From the NCBI GenBank assembly GCA_013306675.1, contig JABLUY010000054.1:62001-126000 (forward strand): DNA of 64,000 nt. The letters run 5' to 3'. The stretch comes from Thraustochytrium sp. TN22 (lineage: Eukaryota; Sar; Bigyra; Thraustochytrida; Thraustochytriidae). Every line of letters begins with the position of its first letter. Position 1 is the stretch's first letter. A program made the translations under genes and the position numbers. The notes beneath the pieces are model-generated. The model saw nothing but the letters and a program-made list of their open reading frames with translations, made no database searches and was not told where the DNA came from. This document shows, one piece after another, positions 47,604 through 58,500 of the stretch.

Positions 47604-49679
47604 ATGGGCGAGCCCGCGACGAAGCGCGCCAAGACGGCGGACCCCGAGCTGGATGCGGCGTGCATCGAGTCGATCGGGTTCCTGAGCGTGGACCAGGTGC
47701 AGGCGGCGAACTCGGGCCACCCGGGCGCGCCCCTGGGCATGGCCACCATGGCGTACGCGCTGTGGAGCAAGTGCCTCAAGTACAACCCGGCGAACCCGAA
47801 GTGGTGGAACCGTGACCGCTTCGTGCTGTCGAACGGGCACTCGTGCGCGCTGCAGTACAGCATGCTGTACCTGACGGGCTACGCGCGGCCGACGCTGGAC
47901 GACCTCAAGGCGTTCCGGCAGCTGGACTCGGTGACGGCCGGCCACCCGGAGAACGAGCTGCTGGAGGGCGTGGAGGTGTCGACGGGCCCGCTGGGCTCGG
48001 GCATCAGCAACGCCGTGGGCCTGGCCATGGCCTCGGAGCACATGGCGGCGGAGTTCAACGAGGAGGGCTTTGACCTCTTCGACAACTACACGTTCGTGTT
48101 CACGGGCGACGGCTGCATGCAGGAGGGCGTGGCGTCCGAGGCGTGCTCGCTGGCCGGCCACCAGAAGCTGGGCCGGCTGATCGTGCTGTACGACGACAAC
48201 AAGATCTCGATCGACGGCGACACGGCCGTGGCCTTCACGGAGGACGTGGCGAAGCGCTTCGAGGCGTACGGCTGGCAGGTGCTCGAGGTGGCGAACGGCA
48301 ACTCGCGCGACCCGAGCGAGCTCATCAAGGCCATCGAGGAGGCCAAGGCGTGCAAGGACAAGCCGTCCTTCATCAAGGTGAGCACCATCATCGGCTACGG
48401 CGCCTCCAAGCAGGGCACGGGCGACGTGCACGGCGCGCCGCTCGGCACGGACGAGATCAAGCGCATGAAGAAGGAGCTTGGCCTCGACCCGGAGAAGACC
48501 TTTGACGTGCCGGAGAACGTGCTGGAGCACATGCGCCAGGCCCAGGAGCGCGGCGCCGAGGCCGAGGCCGAGTGGCAGAAGCTGCTCGACGAGTACACGG
48601 CCAAGTTCCCGGAGAAGGCGGCGGACCTGAAGCGCCGCTTCGCCCGCGAGCTGCCCGAGGGCTGGGAGGCGAAGCTTCCCAAGTGGACCCCGGAGGACAA
48701 GGCCACCGCCTCGCGCGCCAGCTCGGGCGTCGTGCTCAACGCCATGGCGGACGCCATTCCGGAGATCGTCGGCGGCAGCGCCGACCTGACCGGCAGCAAC
48801 AAGACTGCGCTCAAGAACGCCACGGACTTCCAGCCGGGCGCGCGCGGCGGCCGCTACCTGCGCTTCGGCGTCCGCGAGCACGCCATGTCGGCCGTGTGCA
48901 ACGGCATCGCCGCCTACGGCTCGCTCATCCCCTTCGGCGCCACCTTCCTCGTCTTCGCTGGCTACATGCTCGGCTCCATGCGCCTCTCGGCCATCAGCGG
49001 CTTCCAGGTGCTCTACATTCTCACGCACGACTCGGCCGCCGTCGGCGAGGATGGCCCCACGCACATCCCCATCGAGATGCTCGCGTCGCTCCGCGCCATG
49101 CCCAACATGCTGGTGTTCCGCCCGGCTGACGCCAACGAGGTCTCGGGCTCCTACCGCTCCTCGCTGCTGTGCAAGCACGGCCCGTCGTCCATCGCGCTCA
49201 CGCGCCAGGACCTGCCCAACCTTGCCGGCTCCGACGCCAACAAGGTTGCCCTCGGCGCCTACACCATCGAGCCTGTCGCGGACGGCTCCAAGCCGGCCAT
49301 CATCATCGCGGCCACCGGCTCTGAGGTCGAGCTGGCCATCGAGGCTGCCAAGAAGCTCACCGCCGAGGGCACCCCGGCCGCCGCCGTCTCCATGCCCTGC
49401 TGGGAGCTCTTCGAGGAGCAGTCCCGCGCCTACCAGGAGGAGGTCTTCGTCCCGGGTGTGCCCGTGCTCGGCGTCGAGGCCGGCTGCACTCAGGGCTGGG
49501 GCAAGTACGCCCACTACACGCACGGCATCAACACCTTCGGCAAGTCTGGCCCTGGCGGCAAGGTCATGGAGCACTTTGGCTTCACCACGGAGAACGTCCT
49601 TGGTCTCGCCAAGAAGCTCATGGACCGCTACAAGGACACGCCGGCCCCTTCGCTGGTCGAGGCCCATGCCCTCATGTAA
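47604..49679 (+). CDS. TKT: Transketolase (pentose phosphate pathway)
   Basis: 691 residues from ATG 47604 (GAGAAGATGG), the usual length for the enzyme. It moves two-carbon ketol units between sugar phosphates using thiamine diphosphate (ThDP). The start reads MGEPATKRAKTADPELDAAC; the KRAKT segment is similar to that of the GST zeta gene. The ThDP-metal motif GDGCMQEG begins at 168 and ends in the DDNKISIDG segment. E425 in RFGVREHAM is the conserved activating Glu. HDSAAVGEDGPTHIPIE, followed by RPADANE and ALTRQDLP, and IATGSEVELA are all family hallmarks. No plastid or mitochondrial presequence is present, so it is predicted cytosolic. It most resembles bacterial, yeast and plant transketolases in length, not the shorter animal type. 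Codon use is strongly GC3-biased, consistent with high expression. Confidence 0.97.
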   Translation: MGEPATKRAKTADPELDAACIESIGFLSVDQVQAANSGHPGAPLGMATMAYALWSKCLKYNPANPKWWNRDRFVLSNGHSCALQYSMLYLTGYARPTLDDLKAFRQLDSVTAGHPENELLEGVEVSTGPLGSGISNAVGLAMASEHMAAEFNEEGFDLFDNYTFVFTGDGCMQEGVASEACSLAGHQKLGRLIVLYDDNKISIDGDTAVAFTEDVAKRFEAYGWQVLEVANGNSRDPSELIKAIEEAKACKDKPSFIKVSTIIGYGASKQGTGDVHGAPLGTDEIKRMKKELGLDPEKTFDVPENVLEHMRQAQERGAEAEAEWQKLLDEYTAKFPEKAADLKRRFARELPEGWEAKLPKWTPEDKATASRASSGVVLNAMADAIPEIVGGSADLTGSNKTALKNATDFQPGARGGRYLRFGVREHAMSAVCNGIAAYGSLIPFGATFLVFAGYMLGSMRLSAISGFQVLYILTHDSAAVGEDGPTHIPIEMLASLRAMPNMLVFRPADANEVSGSYRSSLLCKHGPSSIALTRQDLPNLAGSDANKVALGAYTIEPVADGSKPAIIIAATGSEVELAIEAAKKLTAEGTPAAAVSMPCWELFEEQSRAYQEEVFVPGVPVLGVEAGCTQGWGKYAHYTHGINTFGKSGPGGKVMEHFGFTTENVLGLAKKLMDRYKDTPAPSLVEAHALM

Positions 49680-49742
49680 GTGAGGCTGGGCCCAAAGACG
49701 AGCACACCTTTGATGACCGGCACCATTCTCACGGGCGCAGGC

Positions 49743-49841
49743 AAGAAGTGTGACGCAGGCAAAGATTCGCAAAGAAGAGTGAAACAGGCAAAGATCCGTA
49801 AGAAGAGTGAAGCAGGCAAAGATCCGCAAGAAGATTGAAGG
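49743..49841. repeat. 28-bp tandem repeat, about 3.5 copies
   Basis: Units of 28-29 bp (consensus AAGAAGAGTGAAGCAGG, then CAAAGATCCGC) at 49743-49770, 49771-49799, 49800-49827 and a partial fourth, followed by a run of Ts. It sits 64 bp after the transketolase stop, in the 3' space of convergent genes. It is AT-richer than its surroundings and non-coding on the plus strand. Confidence 0.85.
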
Positions 49842-50317
49842 TTTTTTTTTTTTTTCTACCAGGGCTAGTTACCCTCAGGCTGGCTGGCCGTCTTGCCAGT
49901 GGCCTTGGCTTGGCTAACTCACAGTCAGAGGCCTCTACCATGTCGTCATCGATGTCGTCGCGCTCACGGTGGACGCGCGAGAACACAGACTTGTGGCGGT
50001 AGCCCGCAACGCGCTCGTCCGCGACAGGGACCAGCAGCGCGGACCAGCGCCGAAGCCATGGCTGTGTTTCCAGGGCTCGCAATCAAGGTCACACCTTGAT
50101 GACTTTCTTTGCGCCTGCCTACTACCGGTATCTGGGAAAGTCGAAATCCCTCAAGACGGATGATTGTTTGTCTCACTGTCAGAAGAAGCTACGCTGTACC
50201 TGACGCAGGTGACGCACGTGACGAAGGGCTAGCCATGGTCTTGAACACAAACAAAATACACACATGGATAACCTTATTCGACAATGCCCTCCCTCATCTT
50301 GTTGAACAGATATATCC

Positions 50318-52831
50318 TCAAAAGACACTGTAAAAGTGCTTAAGGATCGACTTGCGCCACATGGCGCGCGCCGAGCTGTCCGCACGGGGCTCAGAGAGCA
50401 AGCTGCGGCGCACGATGACGATATTGCGGATCAGAGCGCAGAGAAAGAGGATGTGAAAGGTGGCAGCCGCCGCATCGATCATGAGCGTATGCAGCTCGGC
50501 GATGGACACGGCGCGGTCGCCGTAAGCCTCGAGCGCGAGTACGCGCCAATAAGCGCTGGCGAGCGTGTTGAGTAGATCGGCCGAGTTGGCGGCGAGGGCG
50601 ACCCAAAAGTCAAAGACAGCAAATTGCGGGTGCACGGGAAAGTGCATAAAGCCCCAGACGAGGTAGGCGATCTGCACGGCCATGATCAAATGACCCAGGC
50701 GTGGGGCCTCGAGCGGGTGGTGCAGGGCGCGCGCACCCATGACGACGAGGCGCAGGCCGAGGTAGACCAGAAAGGCGAGGCTGTATTGCCAGGTGGTGGC
50801 GACAATGCGCGGGAGGCGCGAGGAGTCGAGGCAGCGGCGCTGCCACTTTTGGTTGTGCGGCCAGCGCACAAAGGTGTTGATGATGTGGACGCCCTCGCCG
50901 CAGGACTCCATGGCCGTGCCGATCGGCTCCGAGTTGATGTGGCGCACGTCGCCGGCGATGCAGAGACCATCGTTGCGGCCGCTGGGAAAGAGGTGCGCGC
51001 CGACCGGAACCGGGCCCTGCACGAGCGCTGGGAGCTGGCCAAGAAAGCCGCAGAGCGCGCCGGGCGTGTCGCGCGCGTCCGGGTCTGGGACGCCGGCGGC
51101 GACCGAGGGCGTGGTGCTGACGATCATGAGCGGGCCGTCGCCCGAGGTATCGAGCGTGATCTTTTGCGAGGGCGAGCGCAGCTGGACCACCTGGCCGCTG
51201 ATGATGGGCTGCTTGGGGTCCATGTAAGGGAACCACTCGGCGTAGTCGGCGGCATGCGGCGGCGTCATGAGCTGGCCCTCGAGGCGCAGGTTGCCGAGCA
51301 CGTGGACGGAGCGCGCGCTGAGGTCGCCCTCGATGAGGACGTCGCCCTTGACGACGAGGTTCTTGTCAAGCACGACAGTGTCACGCGCCGCCGCGGCCCG
51401 GGCGGCGTGCGCGGCCGCCATTGCGGCGTCCTCGTCCGCAGCGCCCCACGGGTCGGGGCCGCCAAAGTGTTGTGGCGGCTGGTGCTGGTGGGGCTGGTGC
51501 TGCTGGTGCTGGTGCCGCCGGCGTTGCTGCGGGCCAGGTCCGCCCGCGTTCGGGGGGCAATAGAGGCCCTGCGTCTGCGAGCCGAGGCTGCCGTCCGCGT
51601 ACGGGTCCGCCGGACCGTGGCGCCCGACGTGGAAGGAGGCGGGCGGCACGGGCGGCGGCGGCGGCGGCGACGCGTAGGGTGAGGACTTGACAGTGTCGAG
51701 CAGCTTGCGCTTCTTGAGGCGCGAGGCGTGCGCGCGATCCGCGTGCGCCTGCGCCCCGCGCTCCGGCGCGTCGTCGGCGCTGCTGGCCGGCCAGAACTGC
51801 ACGAGCGAGGGCACGCCGTGGACAACAAAGGAGCGGCAGGAGGTCTTGGTGACGGGTTCGGAGGCGTCGCTGCGCTCCAGCAGGGTGTACCAGCGGCCCG
51901 CATAGCGGTGCTGGTGCGCCTCGTTGCGTTGGTTGCGCGACTTACGCGTCATGTTGCGCGCGACGAGCCCGCGGCGGAAGCCGTGCGCCTTGCTCCACCA
52001 GATCTCGCCGTTGGAGAAGCCCTGGTACTTGACGGCCACGAGCTTGGCTGGGTCGCCCAGCAGCTCCTCCTTGGCGGCCTCGGGCAGGGTGTGCTTGAGG
52101 TCTGGCGCCACGTAAAAGAGCGGCACGTCTTGCGCGATGGGCGAGGCCTGCGGCCGCCGCGGCAGGCCGTCCGCGAACTGGCCCGCGCGCGACTTCCAGA
52201 GCAGCTCGAAGACCTCCTCCAGGTTGAGGCGCGCCACGGGCACGTTGGCCTCTGCCAGGGCGGCCGACCGCCGGCCCAGCGAGTCGGCGTCGTCCACGTC
52301 GTCCTCGTCCGAGGACGACATGTTCGCGTACGCGCCGCGCGAGCCGGCCGGCGGCGTCGGCGAGATGGTCGCGTGCGCGCGCTGGCCGTCGTTCACGGAC
52401 GAGGGTGGGGACGCCACTGACGTGGATGAGGCCGAGCGCCCGCCCAGCGAGCTGGCCGACGTGGACGCGGCCGACGAGGTCTCTTCGCCGCCCGCGTCGC
52501 ACCCTGCCGTCGCGCGGGCCGCGCTCGCTAGGTGGCCCTGGCCGCCGCCGCCGCCGCCGCCGCCGCCGCTGCCGCTGCCGTCGCCGCCGCCGCCGAGGCC
52601 GGGCCCACACCCGCAGGACGCCGCATCCAGGGGCGGGCCGGGGTCGGCCCAATCCATGAAGTCGAGCAGCAGGTCCTCGCCGTCCTCCTGCTTCATCGCG
52701 CCGGCGCCGCTGCTGCCGCCCAGGCCTTCGCCGCCTTCCGCGTGCAAGGCGCTACTGCCGCTGCCGGCGCCGCTGCCGGCGGCCGAGAGCGGCTCCGCCA
52801 CGTTCCGCCCCACGGCGCCGAGGCCTGCCAT
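50318..52831 (-). CDS. Predicted membrane-tethered regulator with a peptidase-G2/IMC-like module
   Basis: 837 residues from ATG 52831; the frame extends upstream only to a TTG through Arg-rich sequence. A Gly/Ala/Ser-rich start contains an acidic-hydrophobic stretch EDLLLDFMDWADP (about 52-64) of transactivation type. A Trp/basic segment at about 255-380 (VAVKYQGFSNGEIWW, NMTRKSRNQRNEAHQHR, RWYTLLER) may bind nucleic acid but is not recognised. After a Pro/His/Gln linker, about 485-640 holds beta-solenoid-like NLVVKGDVLIEGDLS, then DYAEWFP, GQVVQL, MIVSTTPSVAAG and GQLPALVQGPVPVG. This resembles the intramolecular-chaperone/auto-cleavage (Peptidase_G2) module of phage appendages. Four hydrophobic helices follow (about 677-810). 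The order regulator - self-cleaving trimeriser - membrane anchor is that of MYRF, though the fold of the DNA-binding part is unproven. Confidence 0.7.
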   Translation of the reverse strand: MAGLGAVGRNVAEPLSAAGSGAGSGSSALHAEGGEGLGGSSGAGAMKQEDGEDLLLDFMDWADPGPPLDAASCGCGPGLGGGGDGSGSGGGGGGGGGQGHLASAARATAGCDAGGEETSSAASTSASSLGGRSASSTSVASPPSSVNDGQRAHATISPTPPAGSRGAYANMSSSDEDDVDDADSLGRRSAALAEANVPVARLNLEEVFELLWKSRAGQFADGLPRRPQASPIAQDVPLFYVAPDLKHTLPEAAKEELLGDPAKLVAVKYQGFSNGEIWWSKAHGFRRGLVARNMTRKSRNQRNEAHQHRYAGRWYTLLERSDASEPVTKTSCRSFVVHGVPSLVQFWPASSADDAPERGAQAHADRAHASRLKKRKLLDTVKSSPYASPPPPPPVPPASFHVGRHGPADPYADGSLGSQTQGLYCPPNAGGPGPQQRRRHQHQQHQPHQHQPPQHFGGPDPWGAADEDAAMAAAHAARAAAARDTVVLDKNLVVKGDVLIEGDLSARSVHVLGNLRLEGQLMTPPHAADYAEWFPYMDPKQPIISGQVVQLRSPSQKITLDTSGDGPLMIVSTTPSVAAGVPDPDARDTPGALCGFLGQLPALVQGPVPVGAHLFPSGRNDGLCIAGDVRHINSEPIGTAMESCGEGVHIINTFVRWPHNQKWQRRCLDSSRLPRIVATTWQYSLAFLVYLGLRLVVMGARALHHPLEAPRLGHLIMAVQIAYLVWGFMHFPVHPQFAVFDFWVALAANSADLLNTLASAYWRVLALEAYGDRAVSIAELHTLMIDAAAATFHILFLCALIRNIVIVRRSLLSEPRADSSARAMWRKSILKHFYSVF

Positions 52832-53193
52832 GCAGTCGACCGCGCCGCCGCCGCTCGCGCCGCCGCGCCCAGTCGCGCCTCGCTGCCGCGCCGCGCTCGG
52901 GTCTGCCTGCCTGCCAGCCAGCCTGCCGCCGCGCGCCCCGCGCCTGCCGGCCGCGCGCCTTGCGCTTTGCCGCCGACGTCGCGCGCCGCGTGCGAGCCGC
53001 GCCGCGGACTTCTGCGCCCGCGCGGCTCGGGTCAGGGGGGCTCTGCGGCCGCGGCCGGGCCGGCCGCCGCCACGTCGCGCGCCTCGCAAGTCGGAGTTCG
53101 TAACTACGAATGGGCACGAAGAAAAGCAAACTCCTGCGCTGCGCCTGCGATCAAATCAGTCAAATCAGCTGGCAGATCAGATCGCCTGGCTGG

Positions 53194-53225
<32 letters not shown>

Positions 53226-55560
53226 CGCGAGCTTGCGAGCAAGCGAGCTGGCAATCGCCAGGCCGAGGCGGCGCCAGCGACCGGGAGCTGGCCGCGGCGA
53301 GGGATCTGTGCCGTGGGAGGCACATCGTCACGGCGCCGAGGGTGGCGGAGCTGCACGGCGAGCCCGACGTGGCCGCCCGGCAGCTGGCTGGTACCGGTAG
53401 CACCGGTGGTCCGGCGGCCGGAGTCGCCAGCCCGGCCGCACGAGGCGGGTCCAGCCGGCCGGCCGCCTGGGCTCCTGCCAGCGGCGGGCTGGCTGGCCGA
53501 ACTTGAGGCGAGGCCACGGATGCGAGCAGGCGCGAACTGTTTCCGACGCTTGGTCTTACGACTCGGAGCCGGCTGGCGGCGCGCTCGCCTCGAGAGTCGA
53601 GACCACCACTGCACTGCACTGTGCAGCCACTGCGGTGGCAGGCAGCTAGCCTGAGCTAGCCGTGGGCCGCCTGGTGCAGCGGGGCCTTCAAGTTGGCAGC
53701 GCCGCGCGGCAGCGGGCTGTCCGGCGGCGGTCAGTCCGCTGTCCTGGCGTGCGGGCCGTGCGGGCAACTCCAAGCCTGCAAGCAGTGCACGGGTGATGGC
53801 TCATCATGGCAGGCACTTGCCAATGCCAACCAACTTGAAGCAGCGAGGCTGGGATCAGTGAGCTAGCGGCCAGCTGAGGACTCGGACCCCGCGGCAGCGG
53901 CCGCTGCAAAAGCCGCACCGCGCCGTTTTGAAAACCTGCGCGGTCAGTCCGAGCGAGCGGGTGGTTCAAGACGTCGAGGAGCCCGCCGCGGAGGCCCGCG
54001 GAGCGCGGCCTGAGTGAGGATGCTGGCGAGCGTCTCCGACAGCTTGCGAGAGGCGCGGCCAGCCGACCTGAGCTCGAGGCCAAGGCACCGCAGCGAGCCG
54101 CGCGTCGCGTCAGAGCGTTCACATGGGCAAGAGGCAAGGCGGAAACGCCCCCTCACAAGCTTGGCTTGGATTCTGCGGTCACGGTCACGGTCACGGCCAG
54201 CCCGCAGCCTAGTGCCAGGATTGTCCCACCTGTTCTTTAGAACATGAAACTTGTGTGGTAGGAACGGAACACCAAGAACGGCGGCCGACCATCAAGGCGG
54301 CGGCGCGCGGCGGCGAACTTGAAGCTTTCGAGCGCCGTGCTTGTGGTGGCAACAAAGCAACACACTGTGGCTTGACAGTGATCATGATGAATGGACGACT
54401 CACTTCGGCGCCTCGCACGTGTGCATGCAAGGCTGGTGGCTGGCCTTTGAGAGAGGGAGGGCGGGCCCAGCAAAACGCGCACGAGCTGCTGCTGGCAGTG
54501 CTGCATTCGTGTTCCGACACGACTCCAAAGAGCGAAGGTTTGCCTCTTCATTGCATTGCACGCGGCCACTGCCGGCCGCCATTGGTTACGAGCACCGGAG
54601 TTCCCGTCATGGGGCCCGCGAAAGAGCCGTGGCGGCGTTCTGCAACTTCAAGTTCTACTTTTTTTCATCTTGCTCCGAGTCCGTGTGGCCGACAAAAACG
54701 CGCAAAAAGGCCGGCCTGCACGTCGCGCGCGGTGTTGCGCTGCGCCGCCGCTGCGCGTGCAGCGGTGCGAGCGAGGCCCGTGCTCACTCGCTCGTTGCAG
54801 CGCGCTCACTCGCTCGTCCAAGTACGCACTGCAGCCCGGCAGCCTGAGCCGCTCCCTCGCCCCCTCTCACGCCGTCTGTCCCCCCGCAGTGCACTGCAAG
54901 CGGTGCTCGCTCGCGCCTTCAGGCGCGCTCAGGCCGGCAGGCCGGCAGGCAGGCAGGCCGCAGGCGGCCGCCCGTGATCACTCGCTCGCCCGGCATGGCC
55001 GGCACGCCGTCCATTGCTGCGTCCCTCGCTGGCCTCGGCGGCGCGCACTCCACGAGCCCAAAGCGCTCGCTCGTTCAACCTCGTTGAACGGGCGCCAGTA
55101 GGCTGCGGCGCGTGCAGGCGCAAAGACGGCGCGCGCCCCCGGGTGCGGGCTCCGGCGCCGGCGGCGACGCGCGCGGCGCGCGGCCGGTGGGGGTCAGGGC
55201 GCGCCTTCTGCGCTGGGCGCGCGCAGTCGAGTCCAAGGCAAGTCCATCTCGCGGCCACGGACCTGCTCGACTCGGACTCGGACGCTAGGTAGGCGACGCG
55301 CGCAGGCGCGGCCGGCAAACTCGCTTCCGGGTCCTGCGCGCGCGGGCGTGGGCGACGCCGCGGCGGCCGCAGGGGCGCTCGCGGGCGGCGCGCGGCGGCG
55401 GTCGCGGAGGCGCGCGCGAGGAGGCAGGCCAGCCAGCCAGCCTGCCAGCCTGCCAGCCGGCCGGGCGGGGCGGGCGGGCGGGTGTGCGGCGGCGGCGCGC
55501 GGCGTTGCGGCCCTACATACCTTTCCGCGCGCGTGAGCGACGCGTACGAGCGCAGAGAAA
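52832..55560. other. Long intergenic region between divergent genes
   Basis: 2.7 kb with no supported gene. The left end is the leader of the membrane-tethered regulator, with TGCC repeats (52903-52925) 72-95 bp before its ATG. An eight-copy GGCA repeat lies at 53192-53226, and another GGCA cluster at about 54935-54962. A CGGTCA triplicate lies at about 54177-54197. The right end (55425-55480) is rich in CCAGCCAGCCTG, about 80-135 bp before the myosin ATG. The many frames are Arg/Ala/Pro-rich and lack good starts. Confidence 0.45.
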
Positions 55561-58500
55561 ATGGGGTCGTTTGAAAAGGGCGAGTACGTGTTCATCCCGG
55601 ATGAGGAGCACTGCTACGTGCCGGCGCAGGTGACGACGGCGTTCCAGGCCGGCAAGGCCGGCGTCGTGTCGCTGGTGTCGAGCGGGCGCCAGGTGCGCAT
55701 CACGGGCGCGATGAGCGCCAAGGTGGTGCGCATGGACAAGCAGAGCCTGCGGCGGTGGCCCGACATGGTGGTGCTGAAGCAGCTGGACAACGCGGCGCTC
55801 CTGCACAACATTCGCGAGCGGTACAAGCACGACGAGATCTACACGAGCATCGGGTCGATCCTCATCAGCGTGAACCCGTACAAGCTGGTGATGGAGCTCT
55901 TCAACCAGGACGTCCTGGACCGGTACATGCAGAGCGGGTCGGCGCTGAGCTCCATGGACCCGCACATTTACGGCATCGCGGAGCACGCGTACGTAAGCAT
56001 GATGGAGGATGACGTGGACCAGAGCTGCATCATCACGGGCGAGTCGGGCGCCGGCAAGACCGAGGCGACCAAGCTGTTCCTGGCGTATATTGCGGAGCGC
56101 AGCCGGCGTCAGCGGCGCGAGCGCAGCATGTCCGCGGATGAGCAGGAGCAGGCGTCGGCGCTCAACGTGCCGCTGCGCGAGCAGATCCTCGAGGCCAACC
56201 CGCTCATGGAGGCCTTTGGCAACGCCAAGACGGTGCGCAACAACAACTCGTCGCGCTTCGGCAAGCTCATCGACGTCAAGTTCGCGCACCGGCTGGGCTG
56301 CGTGGCGGGCGGCGAGATCACCAACTACCTGCTCGAGAAGAGCCGCGTCGTGAGCCACCTCGAGGGCGAGCGCAGCTATCATGTGTTTTACCAGCTGTGC
56401 GCCGCCGCCACGCGGAGCTACGCCGACTACAAGGACAAGTACGGCCTCATGGACGCCACCGAGTTCTACTACCTGAACCAGTCGCAGACGCCGTCCACCA
56501 TGGTGGACGACATGGACGACGCCTCTCTGTGGGAGGAGACCTCGCGCGCCATGAAGTCGCTCCACGTGACCGACGAGCAAAAGGAGGATGTCATCCGCGT
56601 GCTGGCCGGCATTCTCCACCTGGGCAACATCGAGTTCGAGCCCATCAGCGCCAAGTCGGACTTTGCCAAGGTCAAGAACCGCGCCTCGCTCGAGCAGGCG
56701 GCCTACCTCTTCGGCGTCGACGTGGAGGCGCTGGAGCGCGGCCTGCTCACGCGCGACATCTCGAACCGCGTCGAGCGCGTCATCCAGAAGCACAACGTCC
56801 GCGAGGCCAACGACTCGCGCGACGCCCTCGCCAAGCACACGTACTCGCGCCTCTTCAACTGGCTCACGGGCTGCATCAACGCGGCGCTGCGCAGCCGCAT
56901 GGACCGCGTCAGCTACGACGACGTCCGCACCATCTCGGTGCTGGATATCTTCGGCTTTGAGTCCTTCACGGTGAACTCCTTCGAGCAGCTGTGCATCAAC
57001 TACTGCAACGAGAAGCTCCAGGGCTTTTTCAACGACCACATCTTCAAGCTTGAACAGGAGGAGTACCGCCGCGAGGAGATCGACGTCACCCAGATCGGCT
57101 TCTCCGACAACCAGGGCGTCATCGCGGCCATTGACCACCGCTCCGAGGGCATCTTTGCCATCTGCGACGACGAGGTCAACCTGCTGCGCGGCACGGACGA
57201 CGGCTTCCTCAACAAGGTGCGCTCGGCCGCCAAGCAGGCTGCCAAGAAGGCGGAGCAGTTCGAGGCCGAGCAGGCGGCGCGCATCGCCGCCGGCCTGGCG
57301 CGGCCCGCGCTGACCGACGGCGACGCCGCAGAAGAGGACGAGCCCTCGGACGCCGGCGCCGCCAAGGGCCCGCGCAAGGGCAGCCTGCACAGCCTGCGCA
57401 AGATGAGCCGCGCCGCCGGCGCCATGCTGCGCGGCGCGGCCGGCGGCTCGGCGGCCGTGGCGGACTCCGGCAAGGTCGTGCTCAAGGAGCCCAACGTCAA
57501 GGAGATGCGCTCCAACCCGAACGCGCGGTCCTCCTTCATCGTCGTCCACTTTGCCGGCGAGGTCATGTACAACACTGTGGGCTTCCTCGAGAAGAACCGC
57601 GACACGCTGCGCAACGACCTGGTCGAGGTCATCAACTCGACGGAGGTGGACCTGGTCAGGGAGCTCTTCGAGGTGGACGACATCCCCACCAACGGCGGCG
57701 GCAGCGCGCGCAAGGCCAAGGTGAACCGCAAGACGCTCGGCCGCAAGTTCCAGGAGCAGCTCGACGCCCTCATGCTGCGCCTCAACGTGACGGAGCCCCA
57801 CTTTGTGCGCACCATCAAGCCCAACTCGCAAAAGGTGCCGGACTTCTTCGAGGCGCCCCTCGTGCTCGATCAGCTGCGCTACGCCGGCCTGCTCGAGGTG
57901 TGCCGCATCCGCCAAATGGGCTACCCGATCCGCAAGGACCACGACGACTTTTTCCACCTCTTCCGCTGCATCCGCCCGGACGCCGCCGACGTCTTCGAGC
58001 TCATCCAGCTGCTCCACGCCGACGGCGCGCTCTACGGCACCGAGTGGCAGCGCGGCAAGACCAAGATGTTCATGCGCGCCGCCCAGTACGACCGCCTCAC
58101 CAACCTGCGCGAGGACGCGCTGCGCGGCGTCGTCACGCTCATGCAGCGCACCGTGCGCGGCTACGTGGCCCGCACCCGCTACCGGCGCGTGCGCGACGCC
58201 TTCAAGGACCTCGAGCGCGGCATCGCCAAGCGCGACCGCTCCATCCTCGAGGTGGCCATCCCCTTCGCCGCCTCCCTTCCCAACGCCGGTCGCAATGTGG
58301 CGCTCATCGAGCGCTCGCGCCGTGTGCTGGCGGAGATCAAGCAGGAGGATGAGCTCCTGGCCGCGCTCGAGCTGGCCGTCGAGGCGCGCGACGTCGACGC
58401 GCTCCCGGGCCTGGTCGAGTCGGCCGAGCGCATGAACGTGGCGGACCGCCCCATCGTGGACCGTGCCTGCCGCCTGCTGGACGAGTACCACGAGCAGCAG

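Noticed and set aside
46743-49829. 1028-codon open frame antisense to transketolase
   Set aside because: Same cause. Its right end is translated from the 28-bp tandem repeat and it has no recognisable fold.
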